Origin: CAXXOZ01 sp963676435
Lineage (GTDB): Bacteria; Bacillota; Clostridia; Lachnospirales; Lachnospiraceae
Length of the DNA stretch: 64,000 bases
NCBI GenBank assembly: GCA_963676435.2
Contig: CAXXOZ010000013.1
Span: 1 to 64,000, forward strand
Direction of reading: 5' to 3'
Below are positions 36,784 to 45,346 of this stretch, one piece after another. How positions within the stretch are numbered: position 1 is the first letter of the stretch; each line of letters begins with the position of its first letter. The position numbers and the translations under genes were made by a program. Below the pieces are notes generated by a model. That model saw nothing but the letters and a program-made list of their open reading frames with translations, was not told where the DNA came from and did not search any database.

Positions 36784-37758
36784 ATGAAAAAAATTTTATT
36801 AGTACTTGCTATGTGTACTTTTCTCATATTCGGATTAACCGCCTGCGGTTCTTCTGAATATGATATAACATTATCAGATTACGAAAATGTAACTATTTCT
36901 CAGGCAGATATAGATGAACAAATAGAAACAATTCGTCAATACTACTCAAGCGAGTCTGAAACAATTACTGAAGGAACAGTAGCAACAGGAGATATTGTAG
37001 ATATCTCATACACAGGAACAATCGACGGTGTTGCATTTGAGGGAGGAACTGCTGACAATCAAAACCTTACTATCGGGTCAGGACAGTATATCGAAGGATT
37101 CGAAGAAGGTCTTATTGGCGCACAAGTCGGCAGCACTTTAGAAATAACACTAACATTCCCTGAGGACTACTCATCAACTGAATTAGCTGGTCAGGAAGCT
37201 GTATTTGAAGTTACAGTAAATGCAATAGTTCTTCCAATCTTACCAGAGTATACAGATGAGTGGGTTGAAAGTATCTCAGAAGAAATTATAGGCGAACTTA
37301 TAACTACAAAAGCTGATTTCGAAACACAACTTGCTAGCTATCTTATATTAGAAAAACTATTTGCTGACTCTGTTCTAGATGATTATAATGAAGAAACATA
37401 TGATTTAATGGTAGCCGACCAACTTGAATATTATCAAGATTATGCTGACTCAAATGGAGTTGATTTAGATACCTTACTAAGCCTATACGGAACCAGTCAA
37501 GCTGATTTAGAAGCGAATGTGCTAGACACTCTAAAATGGCAAGCAATTATATTTGAAATAGCGTCTTTGGAAAACATAAATGCAGATGAAGATTATGAAG
37601 CAACGATGCTTGAGGAAGCTGAAAATGCTGGTTATGATTCAATTGATGAATATATTGAAGGTGAAGAGATTCCTGATTACTATATAGAATACACCAAAGC
37701 ATATGCAGTATACCCATTAGTGGTAGATTTAATAGTTTCAACAGCTACAATAGAATAA
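36784..37758 (+). CDS. Lipoprotein FKBP-type peptidyl-prolyl isomerase, trigger-factor-like
   Basis: About 324 residues from the ATG at 36784, eight bases after AGAGG. A lipoprotein signal ends in LTAC-GSS (lipobox Cys near residue 20). Then come a trigger-factor-like linker, an FKBP domain (GDIVDISYTGTIDGVAFEGG, GSGQYIEGFEEGLIG, LTFPEDYSS) and a helical C-terminal region rich in acidic residues, as in the trigger-factor chaperone domain. It should sit on the outer face of the membrane and help fold exported proteins, a job often done by PrsA in other Firmicutes. It is monocistronic with a strong terminator. Confidence 0.9.
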   Translation: MKKILLVLAMCTFLIFGLTACGSSEYDITLSDYENVTISQADIDEQIETIRQYYSSESETITEGTVATGDIVDISYTGTIDGVAFEGGTADNQNLTIGSGQYIEGFEEGLIGAQVGSTLEITLTFPEDYSSTELAGQEAVFEVTVNAIVLPILPEYTDEWVESISEEIIGELITTKADFETQLASYLILEKLFADSVLDDYNEETYDLMVADQLEYYQDYADSNGVDLDTLLSLYGTSQADLEANVLDTLKWQAIIFEIASLENINADEDYEATMLEEAENAGYDSIDEYIEGEEIPDYYIEYTKAYAVYPLVVDLIVSTATIE

Positions 37759-37763
37759 AACAA

Positions 37764-37797
37764 AAAAAACCGATTCCCAGCGAATCGGTTTTTTTAT
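37764..37797 (+). terminator. Terminator of the isomerase lipoprotein gene
   Basis: AAAACCGATTC and GAATCGGTTTT pair around CCCAGC-like loop bases and are followed by a T run ending at 37796. It lies just past the stop codon and may also serve the convergent gene at 37809. Confidence 0.9.
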
Positions 37798-37808
37798 ATT
37801 ATAAATAC

Positions 37809-38189
37809 TTATTTTTTTAATATTGCTGCTACTAAATATACAACTGGTAAAGCAACACCAAATAATATAGAAGAAGCTCCACTCCAGTAAATAATGTTTG
37901 AAATAATAGTAAGAACAATTACAATAATGGCTAAAATAACACATATAGTTGCTTTTCCAGGTTTACCTGCTTTTATACAACCTATAATACCTGCTACAAG
38001 TGTTAATGCCCCTGCTATAAAAGCAAATATACCATATACCACTAAAACACCTGCATCAAGGTAAGCTGCAGCTAAAACAGCTCCTCCTGCTACCACACAT
38101 CCAGCACCGATGATTGAGAAAGCACCGCTTATAATCATCAAAATACCCATTACCAATAAAAATGTTTTTCCTTGTACATTTTCGTTCAT
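37809..38189 (-). CDS. Integral membrane protein, four predicted transmembrane segments
   Basis: The 126-residue protein has hydrophobic segments near 8-30, 40-66, 80-100 and 103-124 and short polar ends (MNENVQGK, ILKK). Small residues Gly and Ala are abundant. No named family is recognised. GGAGGATTTA precedes the start. It has no co-directional partner and its function is unknown. Confidence 0.7.
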   Translation of the reverse strand: MNENVQGKTFLLVMGILMIISGAFSIIGAGCVVAGGAVLAAAYLDAGVLVVYGIFAFIAGALTLVAGIIGCIKAGKPGKATICVILAIIVIVLTIISNIIYWSGASSILFGVALPVVYLVAAILKK

Positions 38190-38313
38190 AAATTAAATCC
38201 TCCGTTTATTTTTTTTACTACCTTCTAATTTTAACAAATTTTATTTTTAATTACAAGAAAAAAAGAAATGCCCTAAACCTTATTAATTAAGATCCAAGAC
38301 AAATCACCTATAA

Positions 38314-38386
38314 TGAGCCATCGGAGATTCGAACTCCGGACAACTTGATTAAAAGTCAAGTGCTCTACCAACTGAGCTAATGGCCC
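38314..38386 (-). tRNA. tRNA-Lys, anticodon TTT
   Basis: Acceptor GGGCCAT/ATGGCTC and anticodon loop CTTTTAA. It is the last of a six-tRNA array on the minus strand (Pro, Gly, Arg, His, Gln, Lys). Confidence 0.97.
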
Positions 38387-38408
38387 ATATTCAATTATGA
38401 GACTTTAA

Positions 38409-38480
38409 CAGGGCTAGCTGGATTCGAACCAGCGAATGCAGGAGTCAAAGTCCTGTGCCTTACCGCTTGGCGATAGCCCT
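38409..38480 (-). tRNA. tRNA-Gln, anticodon TTG
   Basis: Acceptor AGGGCTA/TAGCCCT and anticodon loop CTTTGAC. The D arm CGCCAAGCGGTAAGGC is typical of tRNA-Gln. Confidence 0.96.
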
Positions 38481-38492
38481 ACAGTAAATTAG

Positions 38493-38566
<74 letters not shown>

Positions 38567-38610
38567 CATAGACTCGGTTTTAATCCCAAGTTCAAATATT
38601 TCTGTTAAAA

Positions 38611-38684
<74 letters not shown>

Positions 38685-38699
38685 ACATTGTTATTTAAA

Positions 38700-38770
38700 A
38701 GCGGGTGATGGGAATCGAACCCACGTATCTAGCTTGGAAGGCTAGTGTTCTACCATTGAACTACACCCGC
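38700..38770 (-). tRNA. tRNA-Gly, anticodon TCC
   Basis: Acceptor GCGGGTG/CACCCGC and anticodon loop CTTCCAA. The short 71-base form is usual for tRNA-Gly. Confidence 0.97.
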
Positions 38771-38777
38771 ATATAAA

Positions 38778-38852
38778 TCGGGGTGACAGGATTCGAACCT
38801 GCGACCTCTTGATCCCAAATCAAGCGCTCTAGCCAAGCTGAGCCACACCCCG
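38778..38852 (-). tRNA. tRNA-Pro, anticodon TGG
   Basis: Acceptor CGGGGTG/CACCCCG and anticodon loop TTTGGGA. It is the first gene of the array. Confidence 0.97.
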
Positions 38853-38922
38853 CGTCTAAATTTTTCTTAAACACGCAAGAAGTAGTATACATTATAGATT
38901 TTATATTGTCAACTTCTTTTTA

Positions 38923-39402
38923 TCATTTTTTTAAATAATTTAATGTATAGTGTGCATCCCCGCTTTCATCTATATCCATCACTATAAAAGTAGGTATCCT
39001 ATCTTCCTGTCTAGGATATGAAATGCTGCCTGGATTTAAAACAGCACGACCTTTTTTCACTGAAATTGAAGGTCTGTGAGTATGTCCATACATAATAACA
39101 TCTGCATCTTTCCAATTTGAAATAATATCTTCTGGTCCATCATAAACATTGTATCTGTGTCCGTGAGTTATTAAAACCTTATATTTTCCAATATTTGTAT
39201 AAATTTCTTTATCTAGTGGTGAAAAAAAATCATTATTCCCCGCAACTATCATTACCGGGCAGTCCACCATATCCGAAATAATGTCCTGAGAGCCCTCAGA
39301 ATCCCCTAAGTGAATCAAGAGGTCAATTGGGCTGACTCTTTTTATAACGGCCTTTAAATTGTCATTTTTGCCGTGTGTATCACTGACAATTAGTATTTTC
39401 AT
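38923..39402 (-). CDS. YfcE/YsnB-like metallophosphoesterase
   Basis: The 159-residue protein is a single calcineurin-like domain with all metal motifs: DTHG (8-11), GDSEGS, GNND, THGHRY and GHTHRP. Relatives are metal-dependent phosphodiesterases acting on small substrates in the cytosol. The start overlaps the end of the XTP pyrophosphatase gene by 23 bases, an arrangement common in Clostridia, and suggests coupled translation. It ends close to the tRNA array. Confidence 0.92.
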   Translation of the reverse strand: MKILIVSDTHGKNDNLKAVIKRVSPIDLLIHLGDSEGSQDIISDMVDCPVMIVAGNNDFFSPLDKEIYTNIGKYKVLITHGHRYNVYDGPEDIISNWKDADVIMYGHTHRPSISVKKGRAVLNPGSISYPRQEDRIPTFIVMDIDESGDAHYTLNYLKK

Positions 39403-39979
39403 TAATCTTGTCCCCCATTAACTGTAACGCCTTATATCTATGGCTAATTTTGTTCTTTATTTCTGGCGGTAGCTCAGCCATTGTCATGCCATATTCTGGT
39501 ACGTACAAAATGGGATCATATCCAAAACCATTAGTTCCTTTTTCCTTATAACTAATTAATCCTTCAACAACTCCATGAGTTGTTATTGTTTTACCGTCTG
39601 GAAACACACAAGCAATAGAGCAAACAAACCTTGCCTTTCTATCATTATCTTTCGCTTTTGCCAATCTGTCAATAATACTTTTATTTTTTTCTTGTTGATT
39701 TGCTTGTGAACCTAAATATCTAGCAGAATAAATACCTGGTTCCTTATTTATAAAATCAACCTCAAGGCCTGAATCGTCAGCCATAACTATTTCATTAGTA
39801 ATTTCCATTACTGCCTTTGCTTTTATAATTGCATTTTCTTCAAATGTTTTACCGTTTTCTTCTATATCTATATCAAGCCCTATATCTTTAAGAGAAAATA
39901 CATCTATGTTATATTTTCCCAATATACTTTTAACTTCTTTTAGTTTTCCATTATTCGTAGTTGCAAAAATTATCTTCAT
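39380..39979 (-). CDS. rdgB: XTP/dITP diphosphatase (RdgB/HAM1 family)
   Basis: The 199-residue protein opens MKIIFATTNNGKLKEVKSIL and contains the family motifs EENGKTFEENAIIKAKA, MADDSGLEVD, GIYSARYLG, GFGYDPILYVPEYGMTMAEL and ISHRYKAL. It hydrolyses non-canonical purine triphosphates (XTP, dITP, ITP) and keeps them out of DNA and RNA. It is preceded by a secreted protease and an RNA methyltransferase gene with spacers of fewer than 10 bases, so the four genes from 42859 to 38923 probably form one operon. Confidence 0.96.
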   Translation of the reverse strand: MKIIFATTNNGKLKEVKSILGKYNIDVFSLKDIGLDIDIEENGKTFEENAIIKAKAVMEITNEIVMADDSGLEVDFINKEPGIYSARYLGSQANQQEKNKSIIDRLAKAKDNDRKARFVCSIACVFPDGKTITTHGVVEGLISYKEKGTNGFGYDPILYVPEYGMTMAELPPEIKNKISHRYKALQLMGDKINENTNCQ

Positions 39980-39988
39980 TTTAGTCTC

Positions 39989-41698
39989 CTAATATCTATC
40001 ATCAGTAAATGCTTTCAAACAAACATTGCACTCATGCTCATTTTCTAAACTTTCCCATTCAAGTCCCCTTAAACTGATATAGCTTTCTCCATCTGATAGG
40101 TCTACATTCTTAGACTTTTCACTGCTTATATATTCAATTGCTATTGGTCTTTTAGAATCTGGTGTAGTTATTTTAACAATTACCGCATATTTTTGGCCTT
40201 TATATAATTGATAGCTGGTATTTAGATTAACTGTATAGTATCCTGCATTTGAAAACTTTCCAGTTATAACAGGGTCATCTGTAACATTTAAAGACGATGT
40301 ATCTTCAAAATCTTCACAGTAATAAATGCTATATTCTGTATTTTCTCCTGTAGCATAAAAACTTACAGCTTTAAGGTTTTCATCAGTATTTGCTGTATAC
40401 ACATTGGCAAAATACGCCGTATCCCTTCCATATCCTATTTGTCCAATCCAACCGCACAAATCAGATTGATAAATATTATCATAATTATCAGGACTTTCAA
40501 TTTTAGTATATACTTCGTTATTTGTTCCCAGCACAGAATCATAGTATGAAATATAGAAATTTCCTTCATTTCCAAAATCATCTCCCCAACTGTTTCTGCA
40601 AATAAACGCTCCATCTCCTGAAATTGTAGCATTAAAATTTTCTTTAGGATAATCATCGTCCCATCCAATAATCACAACATCATGATTCGGCTTAAGTGTA
40701 CCTGTATAGCAGTAGGCATTATTTTCTTCATTATAATAATTTGTTTCTCCTAGATATCTTGTTGTTGTCGAAAGGAATAAAGAACTTTGAACTGCTCCGT
40801 ATTTATAAACCATTTTTTTTATGCCCTCAAGGTCTTTTGATTCAACAAACTGAACTTCCTGAACGTGTTTAACAGCTTTTAAATCGTCTACTGTCTCTCC
40901 GTCGCCGTAAGGGTCATCAGATTCTAATACAGGGCCTTTCCATGAGGCTAAATAGGCAATAGCCATTGAGTACTCTCCTCCTTCGTTTTGAGAAAGAGAA
41001 AAGTTTTCATTGAGAGACATATGGTCTTCAGAAAAATCAAAATCCTCTTCTGGCAAAAGTGTACTTTCTATAGCAGTTAGAGAAGCAAATGCCCAACAGG
41101 TCCCTAAATCACCCTGATCCTTAACATCTGAAATTTTATTATTATCTGCATAATTATAATATGAAGGAAGAAATGATTCACCAGGATTTTCACTGGTCAT
41201 CTCTACGGTATTTGTTATTGGTTCCCATAAATAATCATAGCTAAACCCTATTTCTATAGCTTCAAGAGGAACATAGTATCGATTTTCTATCATTTGAAAG
41301 CTAGATGTAAGTATAACAGCCTCCTCCCCTACTGTAATAGCGTTTGAATCAACTGAAAGCCTTACTACACTATTACCTTTTTCTATAACAAGAAGACTTT
41401 TATCATAAAAATTAACAGCACAATCGAATATTCCTGAAATCATGTCCATTGGAATCATTATTTCCATGTCATTATTCATAAAAATATCGCTTAAGCCATT
41501 TACCTTTATTTCCTCATCTACAACAACATTAATTGCTTTTGAATTTATACTATCAGAAATTTTGGGATTCCAAATATAAGAAATTTCAGAGTCCACTTCA
41601 CTTATAGTAACATATTCATCTTTTGTAAAACGGCTAATATTTATAACAATAACTAGACCAACTATAATAGCCAGTATAAAATATATTGCCTTTTTCAT
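39989..41698 (-). CDS. Membrane-anchored papain-like (C1A) cysteine protease with a copper-amine-oxidase-like N-terminal domain
   Basis: The 569-residue protein has an N-terminal anchor or signal (AIYFILAIIVGLVIVINI). A domain of about 110 residues resembles the stalk domain of clostridial surface proteins (IMIPMDMISGIFDCAVNFYD, YVPLEAIEIGFSYDYLWEPITNTVEM). The peptidase has VKDQGDLGTCWAFAS with Cys near 200, PNHDVVIIGWDDDY with His near 338 and ICRNSWGDDFG with Asn near 368. A C-terminal lectin-like beta domain follows. All catalytic residues are present, so it should cleave proteins or peptides outside the cell. It is four bases after the RNA methyltransferase gene, an odd pairing for an exported enzyme. 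Confidence 0.9.
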   Translation of the reverse strand: MKKAIYFILAIIVGLVIVINISRFTKDEYVTISEVDSEISYIWNPKISDSINSKAINVVVDEEIKVNGLSDIFMNNDMEIMIPMDMISGIFDCAVNFYDKSLLVIEKGNSVVRLSVDSNAITVGEEAVILTSSFQMIENRYYVPLEAIEIGFSYDYLWEPITNTVEMTSENPGESFLPSYYNYADNNKISDVKDQGDLGTCWAFASLTAIESTLLPEEDFDFSEDHMSLNENFSLSQNEGGEYSMAIAYLASWKGPVLESDDPYGDGETVDDLKAVKHVQEVQFVESKDLEGIKKMVYKYGAVQSSLFLSTTTRYLGETNYYNEENNAYCYTGTLKPNHDVVIIGWDDDYPKENFNATISGDGAFICRNSWGDDFGNEGNFYISYYDSVLGTNNEVYTKIESPDNYDNIYQSDLCGWIGQIGYGRDTAYFANVYTANTDENLKAVSFYATGENTEYSIYYCEDFEDTSSLNVTDDPVITGKFSNAGYYTVNLNTSYQLYKGQKYAVIVKITTPDSKRPIAIEYISSEKSKNVDLSDGESYISLRGLEWESLENEHECNVCLKAFTDDRY

Positions 41699-41701
41699 CT
41701 A

Positions 41702-42859
41702 TTATTCTCCTGATTTACTCCTTGCTGGTGGCTTTGGTCCCATAAACTGATAAAAGTATGTTTTAATCATTCCATTATAAATTTTTCTGTTTTTATTAGC
41801 TTTTATCCCCATGTCCTTCTCCGTATTTTCATAAGAAGTAATTATATAAGCGGACCATGAATCTAGGCTTCTATATCTTTCTCCCAGTGAACTATATAGA
41901 TTTTTTAATTGTTCTTTTTCTTCTAAACGTTCTCCATAAGGTGGGTTTGTAATAATAAAACCATATTTTTTGGGATGACTGAGTTTTTCTATTGGTCTCT
42001 CCTGAAAATGAATTAAATTTTCAACGCCTGCCAAGGCTGCATTCTTTCTCGCTGCCTTTATCACCTTACCATCTATATCATAACCTTGTATGTCAACACT
42101 AATATCTGTGTCTACCTGTTCTTTCGCCTCTTCATAAGCATCTTCCCATGTTCCTTCTGGTATTAGATTTTTCCATTCTTTAGATAAAAAACTTCTATTC
42201 ATACCTGGCGCTATATTGGCAGCAATCATAGCTGCCTCTATTAAAAATGTTCCGCTTCCACAAAATGGATCAACTAGTATTCTGTCTTTATTCCACGGAG
42301 TGAGCATTAGTAATGCCGCAGCAAGAGTTTCAGAAATAGGAGCTATCGCTGAATGCTGTCTGTATCCTCTTTTATGTAAAGAATCTCCCGTAGTATCTAA
42401 AGTAATAAGAGCCTCATCCTTCATAAAAAAAACTCTTATAGGATATGGACTCCCCGACTCTTCAAACCAATCTTTCTTATATGTTTGCTTTAAGTTTTCT
42501 ACAATAGCTTTTTTTACTATTCTCTGAATATCAGAGGGGCTAAAAAGCTTACTTTTTATTGAACTCGCCTTTGACACCCAAAATTTAGCATCCTCTGGAA
42601 GGTAATTTTCCCATTTAATTGATTTAACTTTTTCAAATAATTCATCATATGTAAGAGCCTTGAATTTATCGACTTTTATTAAAATTCTCTCAGCGCTTCT
42701 CAAAAAAATGTTCCCAAGGCAAATCGCCTCTGCATCTCCAAAAAAAGACACCTTTCCGTCTTCAACTTTAGATATCTCATATCCTAAATCTATTATTTCT
42801 CTTTTCAATACTGCTTCAAGCCCAAAGTGGCATGGAGCAATCAATTCAAAATTCTGCAT
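41702..42859 (-). CDS. THUMP-domain class I SAM-dependent RNA methyltransferase (RlmL/YpsC-like)
   Basis: The 385-residue protein has an N-terminal ferredoxin-like/THUMP region (ELIAPCHFGLEAVLKREIIDLGYE; RSAERILIKVDKFKALTYDELFEKV) and a Rossmann methyltransferase domain. That domain has VDPFCGSGTFLIEAAMIAANIAPG as the SAM motif and ITNPPYGERL, the NPPY motif of N2-guanine methyltransferases. Relatives methylate a guanine of 23S rRNA. GGAGAACT precedes the start and a promoter is visible at 42893-42921. It heads the operon ending with the phosphoesterase. Confidence 0.93.
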   Translation of the reverse strand: MQNFELIAPCHFGLEAVLKREIIDLGYEISKVEDGKVSFFGDAEAICLGNIFLRSAERILIKVDKFKALTYDELFEKVKSIKWENYLPEDAKFWVSKASSIKSKLFSPSDIQRIVKKAIVENLKQTYKKDWFEESGSPYPIRVFFMKDEALITLDTTGDSLHKRGYRQHSAIAPISETLAAALLMLTPWNKDRILVDPFCGSGTFLIEAAMIAANIAPGMNRSFLSKEWKNLIPEGTWEDAYEEAKEQVDTDISVDIQGYDIDGKVIKAARKNAALAGVENLIHFQERPIEKLSHPKKYGFIITNPPYGERLEEKEQLKNLYSSLGERYRSLDSWSAYIITSYENTEKDMGIKANKNRKIYNGMIKTYFYQFMGPKPPARSKSGE

Positions 42860-42892
42860 AGTTCTCCGTTCTTTAGTAAAATTTATATGTAT

Positions 42893-42921
42893 ATATTATA
42901 GCTATTATTTCATTGTGTCAA
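42893..42921 (-). promoter_or_regulatory. Promoter of the RNA methyltransferase operon
   Basis: The minus strand shows TTGACA (42916-42921) followed after 17 bases by TAATAT (42893-42898); TATAAT at a 15-base distance overlaps it. The start codon lies about 35 bases downstream. Confidence 0.65.
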
Positions 42922-43057
42922 TTAAAAAGCGTTCACAATTTTTTAATAATTTTTCCTGTTTTTTTTATTGCATTTTTAAAATAGTTGTATTATAATACAC
43001 TTTGTGAAAGCTTTAACGCTTTCACTTATAACCCCTTATTATTTATTTATACTCCCC

Positions 43058-43093
43058 TCAAAACGGACTAGGGCTCCCCTCTAGTCCGTTTTA
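43058..43093 (-). terminator. Terminator after the HAAS-domain gene
   Basis: AAAACGGACTAG and CTAGTCCGTTTT form a perfect 12-bp stem around GGCTCCCCT. It begins about five bases beyond the stop of the gene at 43099-43539. Confidence 0.85.
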
Positions 43094-43098
43094 CTTTT

Positions 43099-43539
43099 TT
43101 ACCTTCTTCTAAATAATGCTAAAAATAATACTATTATTATTATTGGTATTGCAAATCTTAACAATACATATCCTATCAAACCACCAACAGCAATCATAAG
43201 TACAACAATTAAAATCAAAACTATAATACCTATAATTTTTGCATACCATGTATTAATTTTAAATTTCGAACTTTTAAACTTAGAGTTTTCTTCTCTATAA
43301 TTTGAAGAATTACTTTCATAAACATAATTATCCGAAAAGTTTCCATTTGTATCTATTATAGTTTTTGCAATCAACCTTGGGTCACCAAGAGATTCTATAA
43401 CTTCATCTTCACTTATACCTTTTCTTTTTTCGCTTTCTATATAGTCATTATAATAATTAATCTGGGCTTCAACTTCATTTGTCGATACACTGCCCTCTAA
43501 TGCTTTTTTTAAATTTTTTATAAAGTCATTTTTGCTCAT
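43099..43539 (-). CDS. HAAS/DUF1700-type membrane protein
   Basis: The 146-residue protein has an N-terminal helical domain (MSKNDFIKNLKKALEGSV, EVEAQINYYNDYIESEKRKGISEDEVIESLGDPRLIAKTII) characteristic of DUF1700/HAAS proteins. A polar linker and two closely spaced transmembrane segments (about 95-140) follow. These proteins normally pair with a PadR-type regulator and take part in membrane signalling. No PadR gene is adjacent, so the partner is missing or elsewhere. Confidence 0.82.
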   Translation of the reverse strand: MSKNDFIKNLKKALEGSVSTNEVEAQINYYNDYIESEKRKGISEDEVIESLGDPRLIAKTIIDTNGNFSDNYVYESNSSNYREENSKFKSSKFKINTWYAKIIGIIVLILIVVLMIAVGGLIGYVLLRFAIPIIIIVLFLALFRRR

Positions 43540-43649
43540 TAATATACCTCTTTTGTAAAATATTGTTAGATGTTATAATATCATACTAAAGTATTCTAAG
43601 TCAAAAATATCACCTAATTTTCACAAATGAAATAATTAATTTGATTGTT

Positions 43650-45323
43650 CTATTTTGCACCCAAACATTCATTGACCCAGATAATAAAGTTATCTGTAAA
43701 ATCACCACTACTTTCTGCTTCAACATGTTCCTTATCCCAAATCGTTTCAAAGTCAAGCTCTACTCCTTCATATTGATCTAATACTAGGGCAAGATTAACT
43801 TCTGTGGTAAGAGCTGTGTCTGTCTGTTTAATCCCCGATCTTATTCTCCAGTATTTAGCAACTGTTGATTCACCGAATCCATCAGAGCTGGTGCTAAGAT
43901 AATACATAGGGTTGTACATATTCATTCTAGTTTCTATAGTATTTTCAAATTTATCCAATGATTCTACTCCCGCTTTATATGCTTCCACATAATTCAAATC
44001 CCAGTCACTTCCGATAGAATATTCTTCTTGGTTTTTAGAAATTAAACTTGATACTATACTGTCAAAATGATTTTTTTGATTTTCATCATTGCCAAATAAA
44101 TTATTTTCAGGTTTCATAGCATACAAGTCGTCAAAAGCACATACTCCTTTATTTGGGAGTTTCCAATATTTTGCAAAAGCTTCTAGACTTAAGACTGTGG
44201 CCTCATTTTTAGTTTCATCATATGTAATCCATACTTCTTCTATATTAATAGTATCTAAATATGAATTTATTTCTTCTGTTGATGTGATATTATTATCTAA
44301 TAAGTAATTATTAAGAGATTCATTAATCACAGACATAATATAATCGTAGTATGTACCACTAAGATATATTCCTGAATCTGATTCTTCCAATGTAAGTTCA
44401 GTGCCATTAGAATCCACCATTCCCATTGAATTAATGTATTCTGAATAATAAGCTGCTAGGTCATCAGAAAGCATTGATAAAAAAGTTCCTTCTGCTCTGG
44501 TACCAGTTGATGAAAATTGTCCCATATTCCATTCATATGATGAATTTGCAATATCAAGTGCTGTAACTGGGCACCAGCACATAGATCCAGCAATTGCATC
44601 ACTTATATCATCACCTTTATCATCATTCATGATAGCACCTATTGAGTTTAGATATTCATAATAAAGTTCACTGTCTCCTGTAGCTCCCATAAGTGAGCTT
44701 TGAGCTCCACCTCCACTCATTCCAAACGTAAATATGCTTTCAGTATCACCAGGCACAAACTCCATGTTATACCTTATATATCTTATTGCTGCTTTTAAAT
44801 CAGTTACACCCCAGGGAGCTCCACCACTATATAAAAGATTTTCTTCTTCATCATAACCATTTGCAGTTCCGCGACAACCCGCATAAACATAAATAAACCC
44901 TGCATCTATATATTTTGAAGCATCTTCATAGTCATATTCAATCTGAGCCTTACAGCCAGTATATCCAGGTGTTTTTACTGGTACTACTATTGGAGCGTCA
45001 GATGCTGTTAATCCACATTTCTCTCCTTCATCATTAACTGTACAGGTATATGTTCCGTCACCATTATCTTGTCCATCCATATACTCACCTGGTACATATA
45101 CCGAAAGGTTTTCATAAATAGTCGTTTCAGGTATCAAACAGTAGGTTATACCTATTTGATAATATACATTATTTTCCTCATCATACTGCCAGATTGTATT
45201 GTCTAGTTTGAGTGCTGAATAATCAATTTTTTTCTTTCCAAATGTAAGAACTAAAATCACTACTGCTACTAAAAGCAAGACTATAATTATTAATCCAGTA
45301 ATTAATTTTTTCTTAGTTTTCAT
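43650..45323 (-). CDS. Exported alpha/beta-hydrolase, tannase/carboxylesterase-like
   Basis: The 557-residue protein has an N-terminal anchor (LITGLIIIVLLLVAVVILVLTF), an oxyanion-region motif (VYAGCRGTANGYDEEE) and a nucleophile elbow GMSGGGAQSSLMG with Ser near residue 202. WGVTDLKAAIRYIRYN precedes it, as in esterases of the subtype B tannase group. The acidic lid region is long. The likely role is ester cleavage outside the cell, for example of plant phenolic or acyl esters, but the substrate is not shown by the sequence. An insertion sequence now starts 23 bases upstream of the start codon, just beyond the GGAGG site. Confidence 0.78.
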   Translation of the reverse strand: MKTKKKLITGLIIIVLLLVAVVILVLTFGKKKIDYSALKLDNTIWQYDEENNVYYQIGITYCLIPETTIYENLSVYVPGEYMDGQDNGDGTYTCTVNDEGEKCGLTASDAPIVVPVKTPGYTGCKAQIEYDYEDASKYIDAGFIYVYAGCRGTANGYDEEENLLYSGGAPWGVTDLKAAIRYIRYNMEFVPGDTESIFTFGMSGGGAQSSLMGATGDSELYYEYLNSIGAIMNDDKGDDISDAIAGSMCWCPVTALDIANSSYEWNMGQFSSTGTRAEGTFLSMLSDDLAAYYSEYINSMGMVDSNGTELTLEESDSGIYLSGTYYDYIMSVINESLNNYLLDNNITSTEEINSYLDTINIEEVWITYDETKNEATVLSLEAFAKYWKLPNKGVCAFDDLYAMKPENNLFGNDENQKNHFDSIVSSLISKNQEEYSIGSDWDLNYVEAYKAGVESLDKFENTIETRMNMYNPMYYLSTSSDGFGESTVAKYWRIRSGIKQTDTALTTEVNLALVLDQYEGVELDFETIWDKEHVEAESSGDFTDNFIIWVNECLGAK

Positions 45324-45346
45324 AAAACTTCCTCCTTTGTATTATA

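Noticed and set aside
43006..43028. GTGAAAGC/GCTTTCAC inverted repeat as a CcpA cre site
   Set aside because: The half-sites and spacing do not fit the cre consensus, and no catabolic gene starts beside it; it is probably just a small hairpin.
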